Part shown: positions 8,448 through 17,797 of the stretch, piece by piece | How the letters are laid out: the number at the start of each line of letters is the position of its first letter | How positions within the stretch are numbered: position 1 is the stretch's first letter | Assembly (NCBI RefSeq): GCF_003696345.1 | Contig: NZ_RFLX01000010.1 | Location: forward strand, 1 to 64,000 | DNA: 64,000 nt | Reading direction: 5' to 3' | Source: Teichococcus wenyumeiae | GTDB lineage: Bacteria > Pseudomonadota > Alphaproteobacteria > Acetobacterales > Acetobacteraceae | Made by a program: the position numbers and the translations under genes | Notes under the pieces: model-generated | The model's database searches: none | Seen by the model: only the letters and a program-made list of their open reading frames with translations | What the model was told of the DNA's origin: nothing

Positions 8448-9509
8448 ATGTCGATGCGCACCATCAAGGGGCCGGCGATATTCCTTGCCCAGTTCGCGGC
8501 CGATACGGCGCCGCATAACAACCTGCCGGAGATTGCCAGCTGGGCCGCCGGCCATGGCTACAAGGGCGTGCAGATCCCCAGTTGGGACGCGCGGCTCTTC
8601 GACCTCGAGCGCGCTGCCGAAAGCAAGACCTATTGCGATGAGGTGAAGGGCATCCTGGCCAGTGCCGGCGTGGCGCTCACGGAACTCTCCACGCACCTCC
8701 AAGGCCAGTTGGTGGCGGTGCATCCGGCCTACGACCTGGCCTTCGACGGCTTCGCGGTGCCGGAGGTGCGCAACAACCCGGCGGCGCGGCAGGAATGGGC
8801 GGTGCGGCAGATGATGCTGGCGGCCAGGGCTTCCAGGAACCTCGGCCTGACAGCGCATGTTACCTTCTCGGGCGGCCTCGCCTGGCCTTTCGTCTATCCC
8901 TGGCCGCAGCGGCCGGCGGGGCTGGTGGAAACCGCCTTTGACGAGCTGGCGCGCCGCTGGCAGCCCATTCTGGATGCTTTCGATGAGGCGGGTGTCGATC
9001 TCTGCTACGAGATCCATCCGGGCGAAGACCTGCACGATGGCGTCACCTTCGAGATATTCCTCGAACGCACTGGCAACCATCCGCGCTGCAACATCCTCTA
9101 CGATCCCAGCCACTTCCTGCTGCAGCAACTGGACTATCTCGATTTCATCGACATCTATCACCAGCGCATCCGCATGTTCCATGTGAAGGACGCGGAGTTC
9201 AATCCCACTGGCCGTCAGGGGGTTTATTCCGGCTTCCAGCCCTGGGCGCAGCGCGCGGGGCGCTTCCGCTCCCTGGGCGACGGGCAGGTCGATTTCGGCG
9301 CCATCTTCTCCAAGCTGTCGCAATACGGTTTTGACGGCTGGGCCGTGCTGGAATGGGAATGCTGCATCAAGGACAGCGAGCAAGGCGCCGCCGAGGGCGC
9401 GCCCTTCATCGCCGACCATATCATCCGCGTCGCCTCCCGCGCCTTCGATGACTTCGCCGCCAGCGGTGTCGATCAGGCTACCAACCGCAAGCTGCTGGGG
9501 ATCGCCTGA
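8448..9509 (+). CDS. TIM-barrel sugar (phosphate) isomerase/epimerase
   Basis: 353 residues of the AP-endonuclease-2-like TIM-barrel superfamily, which includes IolE, tagatose epimerase and hydroxypyruvate isomerase. Likely metal ligands sit in the expected order: Glu in CYEIHPGEDLHDG, Asp/His in LYDPSHFLLQ, His in FHVKDAEFNP and Glu in AVLEWECC. Shine-Dalgarno AGGAA precedes the ATG. It lies between the importer and a Gfo/Idh/MocA enzyme, an arrangement seen in inositol and keto-sugar pathways. It probably isomerises or epimerises the imported sugar or its keto form. The substrate is not known. Confidence 0.85.
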   Translation: MSMRTIKGPAIFLAQFAADTAPHNNLPEIASWAAGHGYKGVQIPSWDARLFDLERAAESKTYCDEVKGILASAGVALTELSTHLQGQLVAVHPAYDLAFDGFAVPEVRNNPAARQEWAVRQMMLAARASRNLGLTAHVTFSGGLAWPFVYPWPQRPAGLVETAFDELARRWQPILDAFDEAGVDLCYEIHPGEDLHDGVTFEIFLERTGNHPRCNILYDPSHFLLQQLDYLDFIDIYHQRIRMFHVKDAEFNPTGRQGVYSGFQPWAQRAGRFRSLGDGQVDFGAIFSKLSQYGFDGWAVLEWECCIKDSEQGAAEGAPFIADHIIRVASRAFDDFAASGVDQATNRKLLGIA

Positions 9510-9510
9510 G

Positions 9511-10692
9511 ATGACCATCGAGGCAGCGACCGGCGGCGCGGCGCGGCGGCGGCTGCGCCTTGGCATGGTGGGCGGTGGCCAGGGCGCCTTCATCGGCGCC
9601 GTCCATCGCATCGCGGCGCGGCTCGACGACCGGTATGAGCTGGTGGCCGGCGCCCTCTCCTCTGATGCGGAACGCGCGCGTGCCAGCGCGGCGGAACTGC
9701 ATATCGCGCCGGACCGCGCCTATGGCAGCTTCGCCGAGATGGCCGAACGCGAGGCGGCACGCGAGGACGGCATCGATGTGGTGGCCGTGGTCACGCCCAA
9801 CCACATGCACGCGGCGCCCGTGCGCGCCTTCGCGGAGCGCGGCATCCATGTGATCTGCGACAAGCCGCTGACGCACAGGCTGGAGGATGCACTGGAACTG
9901 GTGGAGGTGGTGCGGCGCGCCGGCATCGTCTTTGGCCTGACCCATAACTATACCGGCCATCCGATGGTGCGGCAGGCACGCGAGATGGTCGCCGCTGGCG
10001 AGCTGGGCACGCTGCGGGTGGTGCAGGTGGAATATCCGCAGGATTGGCTGACAACGCGGCTGGAGGAGAGCGGCCAGAAGCAGGCCGCCTGGCGCACCGA
10101 CCCCGCGCGCTCCGGCGCCGCCGGCAGCGTGGGCGACATCGGCACGCATGCCTTCAACCTGGCGGAATTCGTCACGGGGCTGCGCTGCGAGAGCCTGGCG
10201 GCGGAGCTGACCGCCTTCGTGCCGGGCCGGCCGCTGGACGACAACGCGCAGATGCTGCTGCGCTTCGGCGGCGGTGCGCGGGGCATGCTCTGGTCCTCCC
10301 AGGTCGCGCCCGGCAACGAGAATGCGCTGCGCCTGCGCGTCTATGGCGAGAAGGGCGGGCTGGAATGGGCGCAGGAGCAGCCGAACCTGCTGCTGCACAC
10401 GCCGTTCGGCGAGCCGCCGCGCATAATCAGCCGCGCCGGCGCGGGTGCCTCGCTCGCCGCCGCCCATGCCAGCCGCATCCCGGCCGGGCATCCGGAGGGC
10501 TATCTGGAAGCTTTTGCGCAGATCTACCGCGACCTCGCCGAGCAGATCACCGCCCGCATGGAAAGCCGGCAGCCGGACCCCGCCTGCCTGCTGGTGCCGG
10601 GGCTTGAGGCCGGGTTGCGCGGCATGCGCTTCATCGCCGCCGCCGTGGAGTCCGGCCGCAACAATGCGGCCTGGACCGAGATCGGGCACTGA
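9511..10692 (+). CDS. Gfo/Idh/MocA-family oxidoreductase (second copy in locus)
   Basis: 393 residues from ATG 9511, one base after the isomerase stop. The frame is open upstream, but that part is a shadow of the isomerase gene. Rossmann motif GMVGGGQGAFIGAVHR, then VVAVVTPNHMHAAP and ICDKPLTHRLEDAL (the catalytic Lys-Pro region), and SVGDIGTHAFNL in the substrate domain. It differs clearly from the Gfo enzyme in the leftward arm. Two such enzymes in one locus suggest an oxidation followed by a reduction of a sugar hydroxyl with an isomerisation between. The last base overlaps the xylB start. Confidence 0.88.
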   Translation: MTIEAATGGAARRRLRLGMVGGGQGAFIGAVHRIAARLDDRYELVAGALSSDAERARASAAELHIAPDRAYGSFAEMAEREAAREDGIDVVAVVTPNHMHAAPVRAFAERGIHVICDKPLTHRLEDALELVEVVRRAGIVFGLTHNYTGHPMVRQAREMVAAGELGTLRVVQVEYPQDWLTTRLEESGQKQAAWRTDPARSGAAGSVGDIGTHAFNLAEFVTGLRCESLAAELTAFVPGRPLDDNAQMLLRFGGGARGMLWSSQVAPGNENALRLRVYGEKGGLEWAQEQPNLLLHTPFGEPPRIISRAGAGASLAAAHASRIPAGHPEGYLEAFAQIYRDLAEQITARMESRQPDPACLLVPGLEAGLRGMRFIAAAVESGRNNAAWTEIGH

Positions 10693-12176
10693 TGCATCTC
10701 GGCATCGATCTCGGCACCTCCGGCGTCAAGGCGGTGCTGACCGGCCCGGCGGGCGAGGTGCTGGCCCAGGCCACTGCGCCGCTGGCCCTTTCCAGCCCGC
10801 GCCCGCTCTGGAGCGAGCAGGACCCGGAGGACTGGTTGCGGGCGACGCAGGCCGCCCTCGCCTCGCTGCGCGCCTCGCGGGATCTTTCGGGGGTACGGGC
10901 CCTGGGCCTCGCCGGCCAGATGCACGGGGCGGTGCTGCTGGATGCCTCGGACCAGGTGCTGCGCCCCGCCATCCTCTGGAACGACGGGCGCAGCGGGGCC
11001 GAATGCGCGGCGCTGGAGCAGGCCCAGCCTGCCTCGCGCGGCATCACCGGCAATCTGGCCATGCCGGGCTTCACCGCCCCCAAGCTGCTCTGGGTACGGC
11101 GGCATGAACCGGAGATCTTCGCCCGCACCCGCCGCGTGCTGCTGCCCAAGGACTGGCTGCGCCTGCGCCTGACCGGGGAAGCGGTGTCGGAGATGTCGGA
11201 TGCCTCCGGCACCCTCTGGCTGGATGTGGCGGCGCGCCGCTGGTCGGGCGCCATGCTGGAGGCCACGGGACTGTCGGAGGCGCAGATGCCGGCACTGGTC
11301 GAGGGCACCGCCCCGGCTGGCCGGCTGCGGGCGGAGATGGCGGCGCTGCTTGGCCTGCCCGCCGGCATCCCGCTGGCCGGCGGCGCGGGCGACAATGCCG
11401 CCGGGGCCGTGGGGATCGGCTGCGTCTCGCCGGGTGATGCCTTTCTCTCCCTCGGCACCTCCGGCGTCGTCTTTGTCAGCGATCCCGGCTTCCTGCCGGA
11501 CCCGGCGCGGACGGTGCATGCCTTCTGCCATTGCCTGCCGGGAACCTGGCACCGCATGTCGGTCATCCTCTCCGCCGCGGCGGCCTTGAGCTGGGTCACC
11601 CGCGTGACCGGGGCCGGGAGCGAGGCCGCGCTTCTGGCGGAGGTGGAGCAGGCAGGGCTCGCGAAGCCGGGCCGGCTGGCCTTCCTGCCTTATCTCTCTG
11701 GCGAGCGCACGCCGCATAACGACCCTCGGGCAGCCGGTGTCTTCTTCGGCCTGTCCGGCACCGACGAGCGGGCCGACCTCGCCCGCGCGGTGCTGGAGGG
11801 CGTGGCCTTCGCACTGGCCGATGGGCTGGAGGCACTGGAAGCACTGGGCGGCCGCATCGAGGCCTTGACGGCCATCGGCGGCGGGGCCCGTAGCACCGCC
11901 TGGCTGCGCATCCTCTCCGCCGCCACGGCGCGGCCGATCCGCTCTGTCATCGGCGGGGAAGCGGGGCCGGCGCTGGGCGCCGCCCGGCTGGCCCGCATCG
12001 CCGCTGGCGACGGCAGCATTGCCGAGGTCTGCACCAAGCCGCCGGTCGCGGTGCAATACGAACCCGAAGCCGGCCTCGCTGCCGCCCTGGCACCGCGCCG
12101 GGCGGCCTATCGCCGGCTTTATCCCACGCTCCAGACCCTCTTCGCCGAGACGGTCGATCCGGAACCCCTCGCATGA
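10692..12176 (+). CDS. xylB: Xylulokinase
   Basis: 494 residues of the FGGY carbohydrate kinase family, normal length. N-terminal phosphate loop [13 protein letters not shown], catalytic region [14 protein letters not shown], sugar contacts [12 protein letters not shown], and the second-domain motif [15 protein letters not shown]. It phosphorylates D-xylulose to xylulose 5-phosphate for the pentose phosphate pathway. Overlaps of one base with the gene before and four bases (ATGA) with xylA after show a tight operon. Other FGGY substrates cannot be excluded, but adjacency to xylA makes xylulokinase the likely function. Confidence 0.92.
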   Translation: MHLGIDLGTSGVKAVLTGPAGEVLAQATAPLALSSPRPLWSEQDPEDWLRATQAALASLRASRDLSGVRALGLAGQMHGAVLLDASDQVLRPAILWNDGRSGAECAALEQAQPASRGITGNLAMPGFTAPKLLWVRRHEPEIFARTRRVLLPKDWLRLRLTGEAVSEMSDASGTLWLDVAARRWSGAMLEATGLSEAQMPALVEGTAPAGRLRAEMAALLGLPAGIPLAGGAGDNAAGAVGIGCVSPGDAFLSLGTSGVVFVSDPGFLPDPARTVHAFCHCLPGTWHRMSVILSAAAALSWVTRVTGAGSEAALLAEVEQAGLAKPGRLAFLPYLSGERTPHNDPRAAGVFFGLSGTDERADLARAVLEGVAFALADGLEALEALGGRIEALTAIGGGARSTAWLRILSAATARPIRSVIGGEAGPALGAARLARIAAGDGSIAEVCTKPPVAVQYEPEAGLAAALAPRRAAYRRLYPTLQTLFAETVDPEPLA

Positions 12177-13483
12177 GCAGCTTCTTCGACAACCTCCCCG
12201 TCGTCCGTTACGGCGGCCCCGAGGCCACCGATCCCTTCGCCCTGCGCTTCTACGATGCCGGGCGCATGGTCCTCGGCCGGCGGATGGAGGAATGGCTGCG
12301 CCCCGCGGTCGCCTATTGGCATTCCTTCGTGGGCAATGGCCTCGACCCTTTCGGCGCGCCGACGCATGAGCGCCCCTGGTTCTCGGGCGACCCGATGCAG
12401 GCGGCGGTCACCAAGGCCGAGGCCGCCTTCGCCTTCCTGGAACGCCTCGGCCTGCCCTTCTTCTGCTTCCATGACCGCGACGTGGCGCCGGAGGGCGAGA
12501 CGCTGCGGGAAAGCCATGCGCGGCTGGACCGCGTGCTGGATGTGGTGGAGGCGCAGATGCAGCGCACCGGCATCGGGCTTCTTTGGGGCACGGCCAATCT
12601 GTTCAGCCATCCGCGCTACATGGCGGGCGCCGCGACCAACCCGGACCCGGAGGTCTTCGCCTTCGCCGCCGCGCAGGTGAAGCATGTGCTGGAAGCGACG
12701 CACCGGCTCGGTGGCGCCAACTATGTGCTCTGGGGCGGGCGCGAGGGCTATGACACGCTGCTGAACACCGACCTGCGGCAGGAGGATGCGCAGCTCGGCC
12801 GCTTCCTGAACCTGGTGGTCGAGCACAAGCACCGCATCGGCTTCACCGGCACCATCCTGGTGGAGCCCAAGCCGATGGAGCCCACCAAGCACCAGTACGA
12901 CCGTGATGTCGCCACCGTCTATGGCTTCCTCTCGCGCCATGGGCTGCTGGGCGAGGTGAAGGTCAATATCGAGGCCAACCATGCAACCCTGGCCGGGCAT
13001 TCCTTCGAGCATGAGATCGCCACGGCGGCGGCGCTGGGCATCCTGGGCTCGCTCGACATGAACCGCGGGGACCCGCAGAACGGCTGGGACACCGACCAGT
13101 TCCCCAACAATGCCCAGGACCTCTCGCTGGCCATGCTGGAGGTGGTGCGTGCCGGTGGGCTGGGCCAGGGCGGCATGAATTTCGACGCCAAGATCCGCCG
13201 CCAGAGCATAGAGCCAGAGGATCTGCTGCATGCCCATATCGGCGGCCTGGACACCACCGCCCGTGCCCTGCTGATCGCGGAGCGAATGGTGCAGGACGGC
13301 GCCCTGGACCGCGCGCGGGCGGAACGCTACGCCGGCTGGCGCCAGCCCTTCGGCCAGGACATCCTGGCCGGGCGCATGGACCTCGATGCCCTGGCGGCGC
13401 ATGCCGAGGCCGCCGGCGCCGGGCCGAAGCCGCGCAGCGGCCGCCAGGAGGCGCTGGAGAACCTCGCCGCCCGTTTCATCTGA
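12173..13483 (+). CDS. xylA: Xylose isomerase
   Basis: 436 residues, the normal length for the longer (class II) enzymes. Catalytic His region [13 protein letters not shown], metal-binding region [49 protein letters not shown] and [13 protein letters not shown] are all intact. It converts D-xylose to D-xylulose, the substrate of the preceding kinase. It is the last gene of the rightward operon. The normal order is often xylA-xylB; here it is reversed. Confidence 0.95.
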   Translation: MSSFFDNLPVVRYGGPEATDPFALRFYDAGRMVLGRRMEEWLRPAVAYWHSFVGNGLDPFGAPTHERPWFSGDPMQAAVTKAEAAFAFLERLGLPFFCFHDRDVAPEGETLRESHARLDRVLDVVEAQMQRTGIGLLWGTANLFSHPRYMAGAATNPDPEVFAFAAAQVKHVLEATHRLGGANYVLWGGREGYDTLLNTDLRQEDAQLGRFLNLVVEHKHRIGFTGTILVEPKPMEPTKHQYDRDVATVYGFLSRHGLLGEVKVNIEANHATLAGHSFEHEIATAAALGILGSLDMNRGDPQNGWDTDQFPNNAQDLSLAMLEVVRAGGLGQGGMNFDAKIRRQSIEPEDLLHAHIGGLDTTARALLIAERMVQDGALDRARAERYAGWRQPFGQDILAGRMDLDALAAHAEAAGAGPKPRSGRQEALENLAARFI

Positions 13484-13582
13484 GGAGTTCCGGCCTCGCG
13501 AAGCCTGTCCGGCCGGTGGCGGCAGCAGTAATCCAGGCCCTGGCCATTGCAGCGGACGCAACCTTCGGCCACATAGGGCGGG

Positions 13583-15304
13583 ATGGTAGCTGGGTCCATC
13601 TCCATGTCCCAATTCGCCGGCAATGCGGCCGCGGTGCCGCATCACGCCTGGACGGAGGCGCAGCGCGCCATCCTCGACGCCTTCAAGGCCGGCGAGCCCC
13701 TGCTTCTGCTCATCGGCCCACCCGGTGTCGGCAAGAGCCGGCTGCTGCGCGAGATCGAGGAGAGTCTCCGCGCCCTCGACCCCCATGTGCTGCGGCTGGA
13801 GAGCGGCGAATGGGTGGATCTGCAGACCGCACCGCCCCGGCTGCTGGTGGATGAAGCCAGCCGGATGGACGATGCCACGCTGGAGCAGCTGGTGCGGCGC
13901 CAGGACAGCTTCACGCTGCTGGTAGGGCTACCATCCTTGGTGGAGCGGCTGGGCTCCCTGCCGCATCGCGTCGTGCAGCTTGGGCCGCTGCGGGCGGAGG
14001 ATGTGCCGGCCTATGTCGCCGCGCGGCTCGCCGCCACAGGCCTCGACAGCTCGCGCCTCGCCGAGGGTTCCGTGGCCGCACTGTCCGAGGCCTCCGGCAA
14101 CCTGCCAAGCCTGCTGAACCTGTTGCTGGGCACCAGCTTCCTGATGGCCGACATGGTGGCCTCGCCGCAAGTGACGCCCGATCATGTCCGCGAGGCCGCC
14201 GCGCTGCGCGACGACATGGCGCCCTTCGAGGAAAGCCCCGCGCCGGAACCCGCGCCCACCGCCGCGCCGGAGGCGCCGCGCAGCGAGGAAGCGCCTCCCG
14301 CCCCGCCGCCCGTGGCGGAGCCCGTGGCAACGCCCCGCACGACGCTCCCGGTCCCCCTGCCGCCCGCCCCCGCCCCGAAGCCGGCGGCGAAGGGCCGCGC
14401 CGTCCTGGTGGCCGCCGTGCTGCTGGCTGGCGGCGGCCTCGCCTGGGTGGCGACGCAGAAGGCGCGCAACCCGGCGGAGACAGCCCCCGCCTCTCCTGCC
14501 ACGTCAGCGGCGCCAACGGTGGCCGCCATGGCACCGCCAAACGCAGCCGAGAACCCTGCGGCACCGGCGCAGGAGGCCGCGCCCGCACAGCCCCCCTCGG
14601 AGGCACCGGCCGGGGCCACCGAAAACCTGCCCTCGGGCGCCATGGTGCGGGTGGTCATCACCTATCCGCGCGGCGCGGCGGGCGCGACCGAGCGCGCGGC
14701 GGCGTTGAGCGCGGAACTGGAGCAGGCCGGGCTTTCCGCCGGTGCGCCTTTCCCGCTGTCCCGCCCCGTCACGGCTTCCAGCCTCAGCTATTTCTTCCGG
14801 GAAGACCGCGCGGCGGCGCTGCGGGTGCAGGAACTGGCCGGTGAGCGCCTCAGCCAGGCGGTGCCCAGGCTCGGCACCGTGGAGGGCGCCTTGCCGCGCC
14901 CCGGTGCCATCGAGGTGGAGCTTTCCGCCACCGATACCAGCACCGGCAGTCCCTCGCCCGCCCCCGAAGAGGCTGAGGCGCCAGGCCCCGAAGCCGCCGA
15001 ACTCGCCGAGCCCGCGAATGGCGCCACGCTGCCGCTGGCGGCGGCGCAGCGGGGCGTGGTGCTGTCCTGGCGCACGACGGCGGAGGCGCAGCCGGGCTGC
15101 TGCTTCGTCGAGGTCGTGCCGCTCGGCGGCAATACCAACCGCCGCGCCGTCTTCGCCGCCTATGCCGAGGCGGCCGAGCAGCAGACCGTGCGCCTCAGCC
15201 GCCCTGGCCAGTATGCCTGGCGCATCCTGACCGTCTCTCGCACCGCCCAACGCTACACGGCAAGCCCGTGGCGGCACTTCCTGGTAGGGGAAAGCACACC
15301 ATGA
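13583..15304 (+). CDS. ExeA-like AAA ATPase with transmembrane segment and periplasmic tail
   Basis: 573 residues from ATG 13583 (AGGG four bases upstream; ATG 13604 is the alternative). Residues 25-210 resemble ExeA/GspA ATPases: Walker A IGPPGVGKSRLL (about 44-55), Walker B RLLVDEAS (about 86-93), then GPLRAEDVPAYVAARL. A Pro/Ala-rich linker (about 213-270) leads to one membrane helix (about 273-291), a second Pro/Ala linker (about 295-345) and a predicted periplasmic domain with VRVVITYPRGAAGATERA and SLSYFFREDRAAALRVQEL, which recalls LytR-C or SPOR-like modules. This layout suggests coupling of cytoplasmic ATP hydrolysis to the cell wall or a secretion structure. No other secretion genes are nearby, so the role is unknown. 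Confidence 0.65.
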   Translation: MVAGSISMSQFAGNAAAVPHHAWTEAQRAILDAFKAGEPLLLLIGPPGVGKSRLLREIEESLRALDPHVLRLESGEWVDLQTAPPRLLVDEASRMDDATLEQLVRRQDSFTLLVGLPSLVERLGSLPHRVVQLGPLRAEDVPAYVAARLAATGLDSSRLAEGSVAALSEASGNLPSLLNLLLGTSFLMADMVASPQVTPDHVREAAALRDDMAPFEESPAPEPAPTAAPEAPRSEEAPPAPPPVAEPVATPRTTLPVPLPPAPAPKPAAKGRAVLVAAVLLAGGGLAWVATQKARNPAETAPASPATSAAPTVAAMAPPNAAENPAAPAQEAAPAQPPSEAPAGATENLPSGAMVRVVITYPRGAAGATERAAALSAELEQAGLSAGAPFPLSRPVTASSLSYFFREDRAAALRVQELAGERLSQAVPRLGTVEGALPRPGAIEVELSATDTSTGSPSPAPEEAEAPGPEAAELAEPANGATLPLAAAQRGVVLSWRTTAEAQPGCCFVEVVPLGGNTNRRAVFAAYAEAAEQQTVRLSRPGQYAWRILTVSRTAQRYTASPWRHFLVGESTP

Positions 15305-15876
15305 TCCGGATCGCCTCACCCCTGCTGCTGCTCGCGCTCGGCCTCGCCGCCTGCCAGTCCGCGCCGCCGCCGCCGCCGCGCGTGGTCTCGCGCGCCCCCG
15401 CGCGGCCCGCGCCGCCGGTGCCGAGCGAGGTGGAGGGCGCCTGGTCCTTCAGCGTGCTCGGAGACCGCTGCAACGCCCGGGTCGCGCACCGGGAGATGAC
15501 ACTGGCCGTGACCGCCGGGCCGGGCCAGCAGGCCAACCTCTCGCTCACCGCGCCAAGCCGTGGCTTGCCCGTCAACCGGCCGCTGCGCATCGAATTCCGC
15601 GGCGATGGCGGCAACTGGCAGATCCCGGGGCGCACCAGCCGTGGCCGCGTGGCCTCGGCCTCCATGCCGCTCAACCAGACAGGGGAAGCACGCATCCGCG
15701 ACCTGCTGGGCGGCGGCACCGTGAAGGCGAGTGGTTCCGGTGTCTCCGCCCCCGCCCTCAGCGTGCCGGATGCCGGCGTTTCCGGCCGCGACTGGTATGG
15801 CTGCGTCGCGCGGCTGGCGCAGGGCGCCGCTGCCAAGCCGGGCGGCGACGAGGCCGCGCCGGACAAGGCGTCCTAA
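15301..15876 (+). CDS. Putative lipoprotein of unknown function
   Basis: 191 residues from ATG 15301, overlapping the ATPase gene stop (ATGA), with AGGGGA nine bases upstream. The signal peptide ends in a lipobox (LGLAAC, Cys about residue 18) and is followed by a Pro-rich tether. The rest contains two Cys in GDRCNARVAHREM and DWYGCVARL that could form a disulphide. I do not recognise the family. Coupled translation with the ExeA-like ATPase suggests they act together at the envelope. Confidence 0.7.
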   Translation: MIRIASPLLLLALGLAACQSAPPPPPRVVSRAPARPAPPVPSEVEGAWSFSVLGDRCNARVAHREMTLAVTAGPGQQANLSLTAPSRGLPVNRPLRIEFRGDGGNWQIPGRTSRGRVASASMPLNQTGEARIRDLLGGGTVKASGSGVSAPALSVPDAGVSGRDWYGCVARLAQGAAAKPGGDEAAPDKAS

Positions 15877-16811
15877 CGGCCGCCGGCCGGAACGCCTGAA
15901 GCGCGGTTCTGCGTCCCCAGAGCCTCCCCCGCCAGTTGCTCCGAGAAGCGGGCGAAGGCCGTGTGGTCCTCGCCCGGGCCCAGCACGGCGCCGGCGCTGG
16001 CCGCCATTTCCCGGCAGAGCGCGGAGAAAGGCGTCGGCGTGCCGCCTTCACGCCCCACCTCCAGCGCGATGGTCAGGTCCTTGATCATCAGGTCCAGGCC
16101 GAAGCCGGAATCGAAGCGGCGGGACAGCACGAACTGCTTGAACTTCTTCTGCGTGCTGTTGTTCATGCCGGTGGAGGCATTCAGCACATCCACCATCAGC
16201 GCCGGGTCGAGGCCGAAGCGCTGGCCGATCAGCAAGGCCTCGATGCCGATCAGGAAGCCGCCGGCGCTGACCAGATTGTTCAGCGCCTTCATGGCCTGCC
16301 CGGCGCCGACGCCGCCGCAGCGGTGGATGCTGGTGCTCATGGCCCGCAGCACCGGCTCGGCCCGGTCCAGCGCCGCTGCCTCGCCACCGGCCATGATCGC
16401 CAGTTCTCCTGTCCTGGCACGCGGCACGCCGCCGGAAACCGGGGCATCGACCAGCGTGACACCCTGCCCCGCCAGTTCCTCGGCCAGATGGCGGGTCACG
16501 CCGGGGGCGCCGGAGCTCATCTCGATCAGCAGCGCACCGGGCGCCAGGGCCTCGCGGATACCTGCCACCACTTCCGCCACCTGCTTGCTGGTGGGCAGGA
16601 TGGTGATCACGGCATCGGCGCCCCGCGCGGCCTCCGCGCCATTTGCGGCAGCGGTGCCGCCGACCTCGCTGGCGAAGCGCGCCGCACGGTCAGGCACCGC
16701 ATCGCAGATGGCCAGTTCGAAGCCCGCCGCATGCAGGCGCGCCGCCATGGGCCAGCCCATATTGCCGATGCCGATGAAACCGATGCGGCGGATGGGGTTG
16801 GCGGTGCTCAT
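15873..16811 (-). CDS. Beta-hydroxyacid dehydrogenase (HIBADH family)
   Basis: 312 residues of the 3-hydroxyisobutyrate/tartronate semialdehyde dehydrogenase family. NAD(P) motif RIGFIGIGNMGWPMAARL, substrate loop VDAPVSGGVPRARTGELA, and the catalytic Lys region GAGQAMKALNNLVSAG. Its start overlaps the stop of the carboxymuconolactone decarboxylase-like gene by four bases. Its own stop (TAG) overlaps the TAA of the convergent lipoprotein gene. It probably oxidises a small 3-hydroxy acid. The substrate is not evident. Confidence 0.88.
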   Translation of the reverse strand: MSTANPIRRIGFIGIGNMGWPMAARLHAAGFELAICDAVPDRAARFASEVGGTAAANGAEAARGADAVITILPTSKQVAEVVAGIREALAPGALLIEMSSGAPGVTRHLAEELAGQGVTLVDAPVSGGVPRARTGELAIMAGGEAAALDRAEPVLRAMSTSIHRCGGVGAGQAMKALNNLVSAGGFLIGIEALLIGQRFGLDPALMVDVLNASTGMNNSTQKKFKQFVLSRRFDSGFGLDLMIKDLTIALEVGREGGTPTPFSALCREMAASAGAVLGPGEDHTAFARFSEQLAGEALGTQNRASGVPAGGR

Positions 16812-17221
16812 TCCGCTGCCCCATCCGGCTTCTTCGGCAAGGCGCCCTCCGCCACCAGCACTTCATGCGCCGCCTTGAAGGCATCCAGCCCGGCGGGAAT
16901 GCCGCAGTAGGCGGTGGCATGCAGCAGAACGGCCTTGATCTGCTCCACCGTCAGGCCGTTGTGCAGCGCGCCTTTCACATGCAGCTTGATCTCCGGGGTG
17001 CGGCCAAGCGCGGTCAGCATCGCCAGGTTCAGCATGGAGCGCGTTTGCCGGTCCAGCGTCGGGTCGCCCCAGGCCCAACCCCAGGCCCAGGCCGTGGTGG
17101 CGCGCTGGAAGGCCATCATGAAGTCATCGGCCTTGGCCATGGAGGCATCGACGTAATCGGCGCCGAGTACTTCCCGGCGGATCGGCAAACCCTTGTCGAA
17201 AAGTGCTTGATCGTCGGACAT
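16808..17221 (-). CDS. Carboxymuconolactone decarboxylase/AhpD-like protein
   Basis: 137 residues from ATG 17221. The body matches gamma-carboxymuconolactone decarboxylases: GLPIRREVLGADYVDAS, WGWAWGDPTLDRQTRSMLNL, EIKLHVKGALHNGLTVEQIK and HATAYCGIPAGLDAFK. There is a single Cys in HATAYCG rather than the AhpD CxxC pair, so a peroxidase role is unlikely. True PcaC acts in protocatechuate breakdown, but no other pca gene is present, so the substrate may differ. It is coupled to the dehydrogenase that follows. Confidence 0.82.
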   Translation of the reverse strand: MSDDQALFDKGLPIRREVLGADYVDASMAKADDFMMAFQRATTAWAWGWAWGDPTLDRQTRSMLNLAMLTALGRTPEIKLHVKGALHNGLTVEQIKAVLLHATAYCGIPAGLDAFKAAHEVLVAEGALPKKPDGAAE

Positions 17222-17327
17222 TCTGTTTCCCGTGTTCTGGTTTGAGGATCTCGTTGACCGCGTCTGTGACGGCCTTGCCGCTGCCTGCATGTCGAAGCCG
17301 TGGCGGATGCGGTGACGACGCGGCGGG

Positions 17328-17477
17328 TCACGAAGGCTGCGGGACGAAGATGTCGGGATCGAAGTTCGTGAGCAGGCCAGGCGTATCGGCCATGGCGCAA
17401 AAGGCTGGCACACCTGCCAGGACACCCTCCTGCTCCAGCGGTTTATCCAGGCGGCCGAGTGTGGATGCCCGTGCCAT
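17328..17477 (-). CDS. Possible small protein, 49 residues
   Basis: A short open frame from ATG 17477 preceded by a very good Shine-Dalgarno (GGGAGGA, five bases before the ATG) and ending at 17328. The product is MARASTLGRLDK... ending in FDPDIFVPQPS, with no signal peptide or membrane segment. It lies 106 bases before the decarboxylase-like gene and could be its leader cistron or a remnant of a larger gene. I do not recognise it. Confidence 0.35.
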   Translation of the reverse strand: MARASTLGRLDKPLEQEGVLAGVPAFCAMADTPGLLTNFDPDIFVPQPS

Positions 17478-17797
17478 GATGTTCCTCCCCGCCCGGGCAC
17501 CGTGCGGCGCCCATCCCAGGTACATGCCCTGCCGATTCTTCTTCGGAATCCATCAGCGCCCGCACGACTGTGAATGAGGCGGCGGCCGCAGGGAAGTTCG
17601 ATTGACGATGACAAGCGCGCGACAGGGCATATGAGGAGCTGTGATGCTGCATCTGCCACCAGTGGCGCGGCCAGGCGGACCCTTGCCAGGCGATGTCAGT
17701 CATCGGCGCGGGTGCGTCGGCGGCGGAGCGGCCAAGTGCCTGGCCGCTGTGCCCATCCGTGCCAAGCCTGCAGGATAGACCTGCCGGCAGCCCGGCG
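17478..17797. other. Intergenic stretch with no supported gene
   Basis: 320 bases between the HlyD-type gene end (17798) and the small frame at 17477. Short open frames exist on both strands but none has a ribosome site or recognisable product. No hairpin terminator or operator stands out. It may hold the promoter of the small frame and decarboxylase operon. Confidence 0.4.

Noticed and set aside
13490-13516. CCGGCC/GGCCGG inverted repeat after xylA
   Set aside because: Only 6 bp with a 15-base loop and no T run; too weak to call a terminator in such GC-rich DNA.
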